A DNA stretch of 64,000 bases from Symbiodinium natans (GCA_905221605.1 CAJNDS010002380.1:220001-284000); one strand, 5' to 3'; positions 1 to 12,432 are shown, numbered from the stretch's first letter. The notes: generated from the sequence alone by a model not told the origin. Numbers and translations are program-made.

Positions 1-52
1 GTGGAGTCCCATAAACATAAAACTTTCGACTCTGAACCCGAGAGAGACCTAA

Positions 53-119
53 ACCCTCAAAACCCTCAAAACCCTCAAAACCCTCAAAACCCTCAAAACC
101 CTCAAAACCCTCAAAACCT
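53..119 (+). repeat. 9-bp telomere-variant array (CCCTCAAAA)n
   Basis: About seven head-to-tail copies of a 9-bp unit CCCTCAAAA. It is a length variant of the CCCTAAA heptamer seen elsewhere in the window. It is followed at 219-330 by TTTAGGG/TTTAGGGG units in the opposite orientation, so the two arrays face each other around about 100 bp of GC-rich sequence. Confidence 0.9.
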
Positions 120-1236
120 AAAATCCTAAGTTAGGGCCACCGACGAAGGCCCACCGACGAGTCGCTCCGCATGGGCTCCCCCCCGCGGACGCTCGCGTCG
201 TCCGGGTGCTGGCCTCGGTCAGGGTTTAGGGTTTAGGGAGAAGGGGTTCAGAGGTTTAGGGGTTTAGGGGTTTAGGGGTTTGGGGTTTAGGGGTTTAGGG
301 TTTAGGGGTTTAGGGTCTAGGGCTCGGAGCTGAGGGTTGAGGATGTAGGGTAGCTCTAAGGGTGTAAGGTTTAGGGAATGCTGCTAAGGGTTTGGGGATC
401 GAGGGTTAAGGGTTTTGTTTTCAGCAACTCTTTTTTCGTGTGTCGCTTGAGGGTTTGGCGAGGCCTGTGCTTAGCCGCCTCGAACAGCACCGCGCAAGCC
501 TCTGAAGCAAGCTGTTCCAAGTTTAGGGGTTTAGGGTTTACGGGTTTAGGGTGTTTTGGGTCCGCCCTTGAAACCCAACCTAAAACCCTCTACACCCTCT
601 ACACCCTCTAACCCTCTAAACCTTCTTAACCCTCTACATCCTCTTGATCCCTCTAAACCCACTCTAAACCTTCCTCTTTGAAGCGTGCTTCGTCTCCCAC
701 TCTCAATGTTTGACATGTCTTGTTTGTTTTTTTCCAACTGGGTATACCGCATAGGGTACCGTTGCAGGAGCTGAGAGCCTGAAGACGCGGGCGCCGCCTC
801 GAAAAGTCTGAGCTCCGACCCTGCAAAGCCCACCTATTTTAAGGCCCTGCGTAAGGTACGATTCCGAGATAGCACGCCGAGCATGCTTTCTGCAGCCTCA
901 GCAGCAGACAATCTGTGAGTGACCAGCAGAAAATGGGTACTTCCCAAAATAGGGGTACCCTCATACCCCATAGAGTCCTTATTATAGGAACCCCAACAAG
1001 GGTGCCCCTCTTTTCGGAAACCCCCAAATGAGGCAGATGCCCCTGCTCGAGAATGACACCAATGCGGAGCGCTTCAGGCCTGTGTCCGTTTCCCTAAAGC
1101 CTGAACCCTAAACCCGAAACCCTGACTTTAAACCCTAAACCCTAAACCCTCAACCCTGAAGCATCGGCGTCCCCACCCGGCGCCAAAGGGCCCATGTCCC
1201 AGGACAGTCAGCCCTCACGACCTTTTAGGTCACAAT

Positions 1237-1330
1237 TTGGGATGTTCCCCCTTATACTAGCAGTCCTTGATAGGGATTGAAAAGAGGGGGTACTACATAA
1301 GGACTGTTAGTATAAGGGGGAACACCCCAA
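1237..1330. mobile_element. Foldback MITE-like element, family 1, copy A
   Basis: A 94-bp near-palindrome. The arm beginning TTGGGATGTTCCCCCTTATA is repeated as its reverse complement at the other end, around a short GGGGGTACTA-containing core. Copies at about 10.34, 12.33 and 63.41 kb share the arms and core, which makes this a dispersed family. It has no coding capacity. Confidence 0.75.
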
Positions 1331-1824
1331 GTCATAATTATGCACCGTGCTTGGGGTTATCAACCCCCCTGAGCCTTTAGGAGCGCATCCCCCCTCCTGA
1401 TCCAGCCTGCCCGGGACCCGGAAACGTAAACCCTAAACGCGCTAAACCTTGAAGTGTGGGGGGCAGCTAGAAGTAACTTGTGGCTCGGGGGCAGGGTTCA
1501 GTGTGGAAGGGTTAGGTGGTCACTTGACTCGAGGCTCGGAGAAGGGAGGTGCCGAGGATCTGGAGGTTCATGGGAAGTATAGCCGGGGGTCCTGAGCTGA
1601 GAAGCTCGAGTGTCTGGGTTCGATCCCGCAGATTCAGGCAGAAACCTACTTGGGAATATCCCAAAATAGGGATAGAAAGGAACCCCCTGAAAGGGACCTT
1701 CATTCAAAATAAGTAATTGGTTATAAGGAAGCTTTTTTCGATGAAGAGACTTAAACTTTAAATATAATTATGGAATATGCTGATGATGAAGATTTAGATA
1801 AAAGATAAAATCAAGGCTTAAAAA

Positions 1825-1965
1825 TAACTCATTAATCAATATATCTCCATATTCTGGAAATTCCTCACATGTTAAACACTTAAACATTGTAGATTTTCCA
1901 GCCCCATTAGTTCCAAGCATTGCAAAGCATGTTCCATAAGTATAGAAAATATTGGAAAATAACTG
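1825..1965 (-). pseudogene. ABC transporter (ABCA-type) nucleotide-binding-domain fragment
   Basis: The minus-strand frame holds a Walker A loop (LGTNGAGKST; pattern GxxGxGKST, codons near 1891-1917) preceded by CFAM and followed by FKCLTCEE, PEYGDI and INE. This is the order at the start of an ABCA-family nucleotide-binding domain, which would bind ATP to drive lipid transport. Only about 45 codons match. Walker B, signature and membrane regions are absent, so it is an orphan exon or broken copy. Its codons are strikingly AT-rich compared with the GC-rich genes of the window, which suggests a foreign or old origin. An exon of a larger spliced gene is an alternative. Confidence 0.55.
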
Positions 1966-2455
1966 CATTTTAGAACAAGAGAATTTCAAAATTTTAAAGG
2001 AAAAGGTGACCCCCAAAAAGGGTACCCCCAATTTTCGCAAACCCCCACTTCTAGTCCCAGTCAGAACTGCACTCTGGACCTCCAAGCAGCGGCGCAACTT
2101 CGCAGGCGCCTCTGTCTCTTGAACGACGCTGTGCTCTACGAGGACGACCTCCTTCAGGCGTGGGCTCCACTCCCTAGCCAGCGTCTTGTGCGCCCTAAAC
2201 CCGAAACCCGAAACCCTAAGCCCTAAGCCCTAAACCCTCTAGGTTTAGGGCTTTAACCCCTCGAACCTTAAAGTTCTTCACATGTAGGGTTATTAAAGTG
2301 ACACAGATGCTGGGTGCATCTGCTGTAGCGTCCTAGAAAGAGCCATGAGCCCCTAAACCCGGAAACTCCAAACTTTGGATCCCCAGACCCCCGAACCCGC
2401 TCGACCTCCCCGCTTTTCTACACATGTATTAAATAATGACTGAATGACTAACTAA

Positions 2456-2504
2456 ATAAATAGCAAATACACATATATCTACATATATATATATATGTAT
2501 AAAT

Positions 2505-2531
<27 letters not shown>
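2456..2531. repeat. AT microsatellite
   Basis: Mostly (TA)n with interspersed ATGTATAAATA. It could extrude or melt easily. No gene is associated. Confidence 0.9.
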
Positions 2532-2535
<4 letters not shown>

Positions 2536-2969
2536 AGAGAAAGGTATACAGATGAATCGATAGATCGATGTAGAGATGTAAGCGCCTTCTGTATCCTGCC
2601 CTGCTCGGCCGCAGGTTGGCATCAAAGCCGAGTACAGTGGCCTGGAAGGCACCGGGCTTCTTGGTGTGAGGGGTTTGGGTTTAGGGCTTGGGGTTTAGGA
2701 TTTTAGGATTTGGGTTCTAACTTTCAGGATCATGGGGTTTCAAGGATTCTGGCGGCTAAAAAGTAGTGATCGTATAGCCACTTGCCACTGCAGTTTTCAG
2801 TTTCCGTGTCAGCCGTTTCAGTCCCTGTAATCAGAGCGACGGCTGCAAATTTCTCACAGGTTGAGCAACGCTCAGCCCGATTCGGAGCTGCGTATCAGTG
2901 AGTGAGTGTGTGCCACTGCAGCTTAACCAGTACACCTTGCAGGCTTTGGGTGCTGTGAGGTGAGGGGTG

Positions 2970-3012
2970 TGGGGCGGGGCGGGGCGGGCGGGGGGGAGGG
3001 GGGGGGGGGGGG

Positions 3013-3044
<32 letters not shown>

Positions 3045-3045
3045 G
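2970..3045 (+). repeat. G-rich and poly-G tract
   Basis: A GGGGC-rich stretch grades into almost pure G with a few A and C interruptions, a strong G-quadruplex candidate. Homopolymer length here is likely unreliable in assembly. Confidence 0.85.
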
Positions 3046-3979
3046 CTCAGGGTTCAAGGCTCAGGGTTGAGGGGTGTTGAGTTGGTGCGTTGGGTCTGAA
3101 GTCTTGTCGGGCTTAAAACCGCTGAAACCCTGAGGCTCAATGCCCTCAGAATTTAACCCCCGCATCCCTCTCCCTGAGCCCTTAGTTCCCCAGCATCGGG
3201 GTTTGTGCCGAACTTGCCGCCCAAGATCTCTGCCAGGGCAGATTGCTGTTTTCTTTGGCAACAAAGGCAGGCTCCGGACGTGGGGGTTCTAAATCCCGGG
3301 TCCTTTTGGGTACAAGTATTGTGCTTTCCATGCCAAGAGATCGCAGAAGCAAAGAAGTATGCATGCCCTTTATAGTAGAACATAGGTATAGGGCTATCCG
3401 AGAATCAGTAGAGACCTCAACAGGGCCTATTGTTCATATCAACCCCCTTCATTTGCGCATTCCTTTAGGTGATACATATAGTTACCACGCCCATTGTATT
3501 CCGGCTTTTCGCCCAAATGCACCTTTTTGAGAAACGCTCGTTGGATGTACTGGAGGACACGACGCCTGTGAGCATGTCAGGCGTGATAAGTGCTTGCAAC
3601 AAGCAACTGGTATCTTGTTTTTGGGACGCGTGGAGCCACCTAGAACTACCCATGCGCGTTGGGCAAACGCTTGCTCGGGTTTCGGTTCGGGGGTTGGGGG
3701 CTTAGGGCTAAATGAAAAGGCCAGGGCTTCACACTCAAGCGCTTGCCGCCCCGAGCCCCCACACCCGTCTAAGGGCTTCGGGTTTTAGGGGCTTTAGGGA
3801 TTCATTAGGGATGGAGGGTTGGGTTTAGGAATGTAGTGGTTTAGTTTGTGCTTGGAACGCACCTTAACGTTAACCCGCGCTCTGTTTCCTTATATGGAGG
3901 CTAACCAAGGTGGCTACCGAGGATCTTCAGCAAAGGTTTGATGGGCCAGGGCGGTATCAGCCCTCAACCCTACACCCTA

Positions 3980-6250
3980 AACCCTGCTGTGCTCTTTCAA
4001 CCCTAAACCCTAAACCCTAACCCCTAAACCCTAAACCCCAAACCCTAAACCCAAAACCGTTCCCCTATACCCTAAACCCGAAACCCTAGGCCCTAAACCC
4101 TGCACCCTACACCCTAAACCCTTTCCTTCTAGGCCATGCGGCACTACACACCTTCACGGCCCAATACTTCGTCCGAGAGGCGTGGGTTTCTGTTGAGTTT
4201 GGGAGTTCTAGGGTTTAGGGTTTAGGGCTTAGGGTTTAGGGTTGCTTGGGGCAAGGGGCGCGGAGGGCATCATGGGAACTCTTTATCCGGCCAAAGAGGG
4301 CAGAAGATTCCTGACATGGTGCCTCAAATGACCCCCGAAGCCCACAACCAAGAGGTTTTGGAAGCCTCCAAGCCTCTCGGGGCTCATCTAGACCCCGCAC
4401 GCGCAACCCAGGACCCTGAGTCCCAATCCCCAAGCCAAATCCCTGAACCAAAAACAGTCCCCTAGTCCCTATAAACCCGGCAAACCCTATAAACTCTGTG
4501 AGCCCTAAAAATAGGCCCGATAACAACACCTATAAAGCCCCTAAGCCCCCTCCCCTCTCCCACAAACACGCCCTCAACGAGATAACCCCATGTACGACCC
4601 CATTCACTATAAGCCCCGCCCCAATTTCCTGCACCCCCTGAAGCCTCCAAATCCTACACGCCCCTAAACCCTAAACCCTATAAACCCAGAAGCCTCAACA
4701 TAAACCCCTGAACCCCAACGGTGCAACCGAAACGCTGCACCCTAAACCCTAAACCCCAAACCCCAAAGCCTAAACCCTAAACCCAATAATCCCTCGGGAC
4801 CCCCCAAAAAACCTCACAACACAGGAGCAGGCGCTTCGGCTCGTTGCCTCGCCCATGAGCCAGCAGCTGGAGGCAGACGAGCAGGTAGTGCCGGGCCCTC
4901 AGCTGAGTTTGGGTTTTTGGGGTTTTGGGTTTAGGGTTCTGAGTTTGGACTTTTGGGGTTTGGGGGCTTGTAGGGTTTAGGGGTTAGGGGACTTGCGCGT
5001 TTTAGGGGTGTAGGGTGTAGTGGGCTGAGTTTGGGGTTGTGGGGTTTTGGGGTTTAGGGTTTAGGGTTTAAGGTTTAGGGGACTTGGGGTTGGGTGGTTT
5101 TTGGTGTCTAGGGTTTTAGGGTTAAGGGTTTCTGGTTTACAGTTTGGGGGCTTTGGGGGGGGTTTAGGGGTGTAAAGTTTCAGGTTTCTTGGGGTTTTCG
5201 GGGTGTTGAGGTTTTAGGGTGCGGCCTCTGGGGCTATTCGGGTTTTGCAGTTTAGGCGTTTAGGGTTTGAGGCTTTCGGGTTTTTATCTATTTGTACATA
5301 TATATATATATATATCTACACACTATCTTTTTACACCGTTCCCCTACCCCCCTCTATACTGACCCCTCTCGGTTCCCCCCTTATCCCTAAATAGCCTTAA
5401 TTGTGGGGGGACCTAGGTAGGGGGGGTAGTACCCCTAAACCCTGAACCCTAAACCCTAAACCCTAGACCCTAAACCTTAAACCCTAAACCCTAAACCCTA
5501 AGCCCTAAACCCTGGAAGTATTGATGGGGTACTACAGAATGGGGGTAGTAGGGGAACCCATGAAATCCCTGAGGCAGCGGGTGACAGTGTCGCTCCGCGA
5601 GCCCTTTGCCGAGCCTCCCTGGCTGCGGCTGCAGTTCTTGCTGTCTGGGGCCCCGGGGTTGAGGGGGTTTAGGGTTAGGGTTTAGGGTTTAGGGTTTAGG
5701 GTTTAGGGTTTAGGGTTTAGGGTTTAGGGTTTAGGGTTTAGGGTTTAGGGTTTAGGGTTTAGGGTTTAGGGTTTAGGGTTTAGGGTTTACGGTTCGGGCT
5801 GAGAGGGTTTGAGGCTCCAGGGCCCTCCTTTAGGCTTCGGGGGCTAAGTAGGGGTACAGAGAGCACAGGATTCTTCTTCTTGATTTGAGTACCCTTAAAC
5901 CCTTAAACCCTTCAACCCTTCAACCCTTCAACCCTTAAACCCTTAAACCCTTAAACCCTTAAGCCCTTAAGCCCTTAAGCCCTTAAATCCTTAAACCCTT
6001 AAACCCTTAAACCCTTAACCCATTAACCCAAAAACCCTAACCCTAAACCCTAAGAACAATATTAGGCTTTGGGGACAGCAAGGCTTTGGTGCTAGCGTTG
6101 GGGGCTTGTTTACTGTAGGTTCTTAGCTTCAGGATTGAGGCCTTCGAGACCCCCCTAAAGCCTGACGCCCTAACTCAGAGCTCATGAACTCTAAACCCCG
6201 CTGCTCTTAGGGTTTGGGGTTTAGGGTTTAGGGTTTAGGATTTAGGGTTT
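3980..6250. repeat. Mixed interstitial telomere-like blocks
   Basis: Degenerate CCCTAAA blocks at about 3990-4125, 4740-4790 and 5430-5515 and TTTAGGG blocks at about 4205-4235 and 5040-5090 lie among unique sequence. The best array is 5659-5790 (TTTAGGG, about 17 perfect units). At 5889-6020 the unit switches to the octamer CCCTTAAA with CCCTTCAA and CCCTTAAG variants. Confidence 0.85.
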
Positions 6251-6593
6251 AGCGTTCAGGGTCTCTTCCTGCACTTGCTTCGTCTAGCAGCAACCCGAGG
6301 CCAGATGCGAGCCCGAGAAGGACACTTTGGGGATCTAGGGTTCATATGCTTGGTGTGTGTACTAGGGTAGCTCCTTCTGTTTAGGAGTTGAGGTGTTTAA
6401 AGTGGGTTTTCTTCCTGCCAATTTTTCGGGTTTACGGCTTGACTGAGCCCTTGGGCCCAATTTTATAGGCTCCGGGCCGTACACCCCCACATCCCCAAAC
6501 CCCCAAATCCCAAAAAGGTGCAGACCTGCGTCGTGTGCCACAGGATCCAGCTCAAGTTCCCCATCATCCTGCCGAAGTTTATGGTGGGCCCGG

Positions 6594-6680
6594 CTTAGGG
6601 TTTAGGGTTTAGGGTTTAGGGTTTAGGGTTTAGGGTTTAGGGTTTAGGGTTTAGGGTTTAGGGTTTAGGGTTTAGGGTTT
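6594..6680 (+). repeat. TTTAGGG telomere-like array
   Basis: About 12 head-to-tail perfect TTTAGGG heptamers. The array is interstitial, flanked by unique sequence on both sides. Confidence 0.95.
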
Positions 6681-6814
6681 TCTGTATGCTTCACAGTTAC
6701 TTTTCCTCAAGGGACCCTGAATCCCAAACCCTGAACCTGTCTTTGAAGGATGTGAGTGGGTTTATTTGATGGTTTTTAGTAAGGGGAAGGAATTGTCTGC
6801 TGTATACCCCCCCC

Positions 6815-6881
6815 TATATAAATATATATAAATAAATACATAGATGAATAAATAAATAAATACATAAATAAATATATAAAA

Positions 6882-6914
<33 letters not shown>

Positions 6915-6925
6915 CATACATGTAT
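6815..6925. repeat. AT-rich (TA)n / (AAATA)n tract
   Basis: TATAAATA repeats grade into a pure TA run of about 26 bp. Low-complexity frames on both strands here (runs of Tyr and Ile codons) are repeat artefacts. Confidence 0.9.
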
Positions 6926-8397
6926 ATGTACTCTTTATGGGGGTTTTTGTCCCAGGGCACCTCCCTCCCTCTTGCCCTCCCAACAGCCAGGAGGTTGAGC
7001 TCTCAGAGTGCAGGTCCTGGTGTCAGTGCAAGGATCGCAGCAGCCCACAAATGGGCAGCGGCTCGCTGAGTAAGCCTGTCTCGAACTCGGGGGTCTAACT
7101 TTTGGCTCGGGTAGAGACGCCACGCACGCTCCCAAACGCCCGACCACAGCTTCACGTCCCGCCCCTGAAGCTTTCTCATTATGAGTGGGGAGAGTTCGAA
7201 CCCCCCAAACCCTAAACCCTAATCCCTAATCCCTAAACCCTAAACCCTAAACCCTCAACCCTAAACCCTAAACCCTAGGCTCTCGAAGACATGCAGTTCC
7301 TGTACGGTTAGGGGGCCTGGCAAAGGGTGCCCCTGGCAAAGGGTGCTCCTGATCCTTGCTTCGGCGGAGCTCGGTGCCAGGTGGGACGGGACCTGTCCCC
7401 GCAGGAGTTCTTCCACCACTGGAGGCGCAAAGCTTGGGTACCATAGTATGAGTAGTAAAATTCAAAAAGCTTACATAAGTCTATTATGATGAAATCACTA
7501 TACTATGATTACATGATTATATTATGATTACATAATCTTATTATGATATAAGGGTTTAGGGTTTCATGCGCTTGGGGCACCATCCACGCGCGGTTGTCCT
7601 GCGCGCGTGTGGTCTCTATACAGGCATGAAGCCCCCTGAAGCGTTGTGAAGGAGTGCCAGAAGGGATCTTCGGGTCTGTCTTGCAGGTCTTGTGGGTCTT
7701 CTGCGGTTGGTTGTTTTTTCTCCTTCTGCCAGGTTGCAGCATTTCGTGCTGAATGAGGCGTGAGGGGCGGGGGGGTGAGGACATCAGTCTCAAGCAGTGT
7801 TCATGGAAGCAGCGCTTTCGCTTCCCTGCCTTTCGGCGTACATGTGCCCGTCAGGTGACAAGCATCGTGCACCTGTCGGAGAGATTGCGCGGTCCCCTTG
7901 TGAATATCGCAAGGCCGCGCATTCAGCACTTCAGGGGTGTGCACAAAGCACCGGTCTAATCTCCCTCATGCACCTGGGATTCAGGGCTGAAAGTCTGTAC
8001 AAGACGCAGGAACACGATTGCCGCTTAGGCTGCTACCTGTGCAGTTGCAGATCAGCTCAGGAGTCGCTCAGAGCTTCATTCGCCTGGTTGTTAATCGTGC
8101 AAGTATTGTTTGCTCACTGACAACACACCCACAGCCACTTGCTCAGCATGTTTTCTGCGCAGGTGCATTGTCTTCGGCGGCGCATTTAGATTGCTGCTTG
8201 GCGGCTGAAACGGCTGTGAGGGCTAGAATGCAAGGGGGACAAAGTTGGTAATTATTTAGGCTCTTGCATCGCCCACCTTCATCCCGAAGGCACCATGGCA
8301 TTGACAGCAACGCGGACAATTTCGTGTTGGCCGCCGCCCTACTTGACGTCACGACTGAGAGACTGAAGCCCGAACTCATTCGTAAATTCAGCAACAA

Positions 8398-8555
8398 TGA
8401 CAATAAGACTACTACTATTACTAATACTAATAATAATTACAATAATCATAATAATAATCATCATAATAATAATACTCATAATAATAATAGTAATAATAAT
8501 ATATTATAAAGAACAATACTAATACAAGTAAAAATAGTAATAATAACAATAATAA
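8398..8555 (+). repeat. Imperfect AAT/AAC trinucleotide repeat
   Basis: An AATAATAAC-type microsatellite. The Asn-rich frame that ends here is a repeat artefact. Confidence 0.9.
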
Positions 8556-8883
8556 GGACCTTTGGCCAAGATACGCAGGTGATGAAGCCGAGATTAGCTG
8601 AGCAGCTTCAGTTTGAGCACCACCCGGATGGTTTAAGGTTCAGAGGCCCAAGACCTCCAGCCGAGTCGAACAACATGACTAAGGGGCTTGCTTATCACTC
8701 GGCGGGCGCTCGTTTGGGCCTTGAACTCGGGCCTGTGGCCTTTTTGGGAAACAATACGTATAAGAAACCCTAAACCCTAAACCCTTGAAACCCTTGAGGT
8801 ATGCAAAGGGTGCTTGCGAAGAGCCGCAATCAGGTCTCGACGCTGTCCGATCCCGCTGTCGCAGCCCGGATGGACGCGAGAGG

Positions 8884-9296
8884 CTAAACCCTAAACCCTA
8901 AACCCTAAACCCTAAACCCTAAACCCTAAACCCTAAACCCTAAACCCTAAACCCTAAACCCTAAACCCTAAACCCTAAACCCTAAACCCTAAACCCTAAA
9001 CCCTAAACCCTAAACCCTAACCACTAAACCCTAAACCCTAAACCCTAAACCCTAAACCCTAAACCCTAAACCCTAAACCCTAAACCCTAAACCCTAAACC
9101 CTAAACCCTAAACCCTAAACCCTAAACCCTAAACCCTAAACCCTTAAACCCTTAAACCCTTAAAACCTTAAACCCTTAAACCCTTAAACCCTTAAACCCT
9201 TAAACCCTTAAACCCTTAAACCCTTAAACCCTTAAACCCTTAAACCCTTAAACCCTTAAACCCTTAAACCCTTAAACCCTTAAACCCTTAAACCCA
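8884..9296 (+). repeat. Largest telomere-like array: CCCTAAA switching to CCCTTAAA
   Basis: About 36 CCCTAAA heptamers (8884-9145) change abruptly to about 19 CCCTTAAA octamers (to about 9296), then to AACCC variants. The sharp 7-to-8-bp unit change without intervening sequence suggests local expansion of two different seed units. Flanking sequence continues on both sides, so this is not a chromosome end. Confidence 0.95.
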
Positions 9297-9475
9297 AAAC
9301 CCAAAACCCAAAACCCAAACCCCAAACCCTAGACCCTAAACCCTTAACCCTAAACCCTCAACCCTGAAGCCCTGCACTTAAGGGTGCTGGGCCGGCAGGC
9401 CTCGACCCCCTTGCCGCGCCCGACCGGGAGGGTGGGCTGTCGCTGATGCGGGTCGAGGCCTGCGTTTCGGGTGTA

Positions 9476-9560
9476 GGATTTAGGGTTTAGGGCTAGGGTT
9501 CAGGGTTCAGGGTTCAGGGTTCAGGGTTCAGGGTTCAGGGTCCAGGGTTTAGGGTTTGGG
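9476..9560 (+). repeat. TTCAGGG heptamer array
   Basis: About eight copies of TTCAGGG, a T-to-C variant of TTTAGGG, flanked by normal TTTAGGG units. A similar GGTTCAG block is at about 39,345-39,390. Confidence 0.9.
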
Positions 9561-9699
9561 TTCAGGATTGAAGTGAGGTTTGGGTGGATTAGGGGGTCGG
9601 GATTTGGGTGTTTCACACTGAAAAAAGGAAAGCTCTTCATGAAAGGATCCGCCAACATTTAAGACGCCCAACATCTACACTTCAAGTCCAAACCTCGGC

Positions 9700-9726
9700 C
9701 CCGCCCCCCCCCCCCCCCCCCCCCCA
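9700..9726 (+). repeat. Poly-C tract
   Basis: A run of about 23 C. The length is probably unstable. Confidence 0.9.
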
Positions 9727-10339
9727 CGTACACAAAAAAAGAACCTAGACCCTTAACTCCGAAAGCCAAGGCAACTAAAGACCCTAAACCCAAATCCTAA
9801 ATACTAAGCGCCCTAAAGCCACATGTGGCACGGAAGCAAGAGGTGGGCAGCGGCCGCTTCACTGGGAAAGCACGGGTGCCTCGGGCTAGGACTTAGGGCC
9901 CATCCGGGCCGTTCTGGCAGGGAAGCCTCAATAAAGCTGCGAACTATCCCTGAAGCACCGGAAGCCCCTTCTGTTTAAACCTCTAAAGCCCCCAAAGTCC
10001 ACCCAAGCGCCTCGAAACCTTCTACCTTCCCCCCCCCGGGCCGGCTTTGGGGTTTCTTGGGGGCTCTGGATATGCGGGGCTACTTAAAGGATGATGGGTA
10101 GTTATCAGCCTGGTTTACTTCGCGCTTTTCAGGCTCTATACTGGCCGAGTCGATTTAAGGGTTCATGGGTAGGTTAGGTTCAACAAGTCGGGTAGCGGCA
10201 ATTCTTACAGTAACTATGCCGTTCTGGTTTTGGTAGAGAGAACCAATCTTCCAACTAGTGCACAGCCTAACGCATACTTGAGGGAGGCTTCGTGGGTAGG
10301 TTTCAGAAATCCATGAAGAAAACCATACTTATAATCACC

Positions 10340-10436
10340 TTGGGTTGTTCCCCCTTATACTAACAGTCCTGAATAGGGATTGTAATAGGGGGTACTATAA
10401 TCCCTAAGGACTGTAGTATAAGGGGGAACATCCCAA
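10340..10436. mobile_element. Foldback MITE-like element, family 1, copy B
   Basis: A 97-bp palindrome with the family arms (TTGTTCCCCCTTATACTA and its reverse complement) around AGGGGGTACTATAATCCCT. It is the cleanest copy of the family. Confidence 0.8.
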
Positions 10437-10689
10437 TATTTACCCATGAACCTCCAAGTACAGTTTCGGTGGGCCTGGTTGAGGGGGGATGGGCGGGGAG
10501 GGGGCTGGAACTCGAGTGCTGCGAGGTGGTCGTCCGCAGCAGCAATCACGTCGTGGCCAAAGCGCTATGTGACTGCCGCTCACTGAGGTCAGCAACTTTC
10601 GAGTGTGTTGAAGTCCCAATCAACGAAGTCATGGTAGCGGTACTACTGCTATTACTGTTATTGCTACTCCTACTACTACGACGACGACT

Positions 10690-10905
10690 GCAACTAACTA
10701 CGAACTACTAACTAGTAACTACTAACTTCTAATTACTAACTACTAACTACTAACTACTAACTACGAACTACGAACTACTAACTACTAACTACTAACTACT
10801 AACTACTAACTACTAACTACTAACTACTAACTACTAACTACTAACTACTAACTACTAACTACTAACTACGAACTACTAACACTAACTACTAACTACTAAC
10901 TGCTA
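10690..10905 (+). repeat. (CTAACTA)n satellite-like array
   Basis: About 30 imperfect units of the heptamer CTAACTA with occasional CTACGAA variants. Related CTACTA/CTGCTA repeats follow at 11,340-11,460. No gene is associated. Confidence 0.9.
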
Positions 10906-11638
10906 GGTTCGAGGCGCGTTCCCGCGCGTGGTACGGAAGGCATGTACACAAGTCAAGACATGCACAAAACATCGGCAGGGGTGGGATTTAAGCACTTGGG
11001 AAAACTATGTCATGTTTGGGGGCCAGGTTTTCAGCCTACATAGTAGTTTTGAAATGACTGTCACTGTAGATAGATTTGAGATGTGAAGCCCGGGTCATTT
11101 TTTAAAGTTAAGTTGAGGGTTTAGCTTACAGGGTAACGCTGTATACCAGTGTTTTGGGCATGAACCGCTGTAAATAGCAATGTTTTGGGCATGGTCGCGA
11201 AAGGCATGGACGCTTGTGACAGGTTTTCTTGTTCCACATACTTGTGCAGTATGTTGTACACAGAGGCTGCCCCCAGAAAGTCCGGAAAACCTGAAAATGT
11301 GCTCGAAAGTACACTTGCGGGAACGCGCCCCAGTCCAACTACTAGCAACTAGCTACTAACTACTAAGTACTACTGCTACTGCTACTGCTGCTGCTGCTGC
11401 TGCTCCTGCTGCTCCTGCTACTCCTACTACTACGACGACCACAACAACTAGTACTGCTACGACTAATTACTACTTAAAATTCGCACTTAAATGCATATCA
11501 CTTTTCTTACTAAGAATAAGACTCATGAATCGCGTGATTAAGCTTGGTTTATGCCCGTGAGCCACGGCTTTCCTGAAGTCGGTGGGATGTCAGGGTGAGG
11601 GCTCGAAGTGGCCCGACAGCCACAGGATGGCAGATTTG

Positions 11639-11758
11639 CTTACTGTTGGTTTGTAGGGAAGAGGGGGCGAATGAGGTACCCTATATAATCCCTTAAAGGG
11701 TATATATAGGGGGATAAAAGGTACCTCATTCCCTCATTCCCTGCTAACCAACAGTAAG
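11639..11758. mobile_element. Foldback MITE-like element, family 2, copy A
   Basis: A 120-bp inverted repeat beginning CTTACTGTTGGTT and ending in its reverse complement, with GAATGAGGTACC inside each arm and the core TATATAATCCCTTAAAGGGT. The element at 12,472-12,585 shares the core and the GGGAATGAGG arms. Confidence 0.8.
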
Positions 11759-12324
11759 TTTAGGGTTCAGGGTTCAATGCCTCGGGCTGCGCTTCGAGTC
11801 ACATGCTTCAGCAGGTCCGGGGTCTACTCCCGGACCTGGGTGGCTGTTCAAGAACTTAAGAGAATCAAGCCTTACCGTAAATGTAGCAGAGACACCTGGT
11901 TTGCTTCTTGTGCTCATTTAGCTCAGCGGCTCAAGCAGGAAGTCCCAATGCTGAGTCCCAACTCCCCCCCCCCCCCAAGCTGTGCGGGGCTTGAAGCTTC
12001 CCTCTAAGGAACGGAGCGGCCTCGAACCCCAAACCCTGAATTCTTTGGTACTCCTGGGCTTGTGGGGTTGAGGGATTTGGTGTCAACAAATCCCCAGCTA
12101 TCCATTGTGTGTTCGCTAAAGTGGCTCTTCTCCTTCGGTTTAGGGTTCAGGGGGAGCTGGGGATCTAGAATTACTAGGATGTTTTTCAGCTTCCTACCCC
12201 GCCAGGGCTCGACGTTTTTCCTTTTCTCCAAAGGTTTGTTGGAACCCTAAAATCTGAGGCTTAAGTTAGAGCCTAAGCCCTAAGCCCCAAACCAATGTCA
12301 TTCTCGTCCATAGCTTGGTATGTG

Positions 12325-12432
12325 CCTGTGCCCCCTTATTATACGAACAGTCCTTAATAAGGATTCTAGTAGGGGTACGATAATCCCTATTAAGGAGCTG
12401 AGGAGCTGTTCGTATAAGGGGGAACATCCCAA
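12325..12432. mobile_element. Foldback MITE-like element, family 1, copy C (diverged)
   Basis: The arms CCCCCTTATTATACGAACAG and their reverse complement enclose AGGGGTACGATAATCCCTATT. One arm carries an extra short duplication (GGAGCTGAGGAGCTG). Confidence 0.7.

Noticed and set aside
1530-1650. A tRNA gene (GGTTCGATCCC resembles a B box)
   Set aside because: No matching A box, anticodon arm or acceptor stem could be folded around it.
5889-6020. CRISPR-like array
   Set aside because: The units are 8 bp with no unique spacers; it is a telomere-variant satellite in a eukaryotic genome.
8884-9296. A chromosome end (true telomere)
   Set aside because: Non-telomeric sequence continues on both sides, and arrays occur in both orientations across the window.
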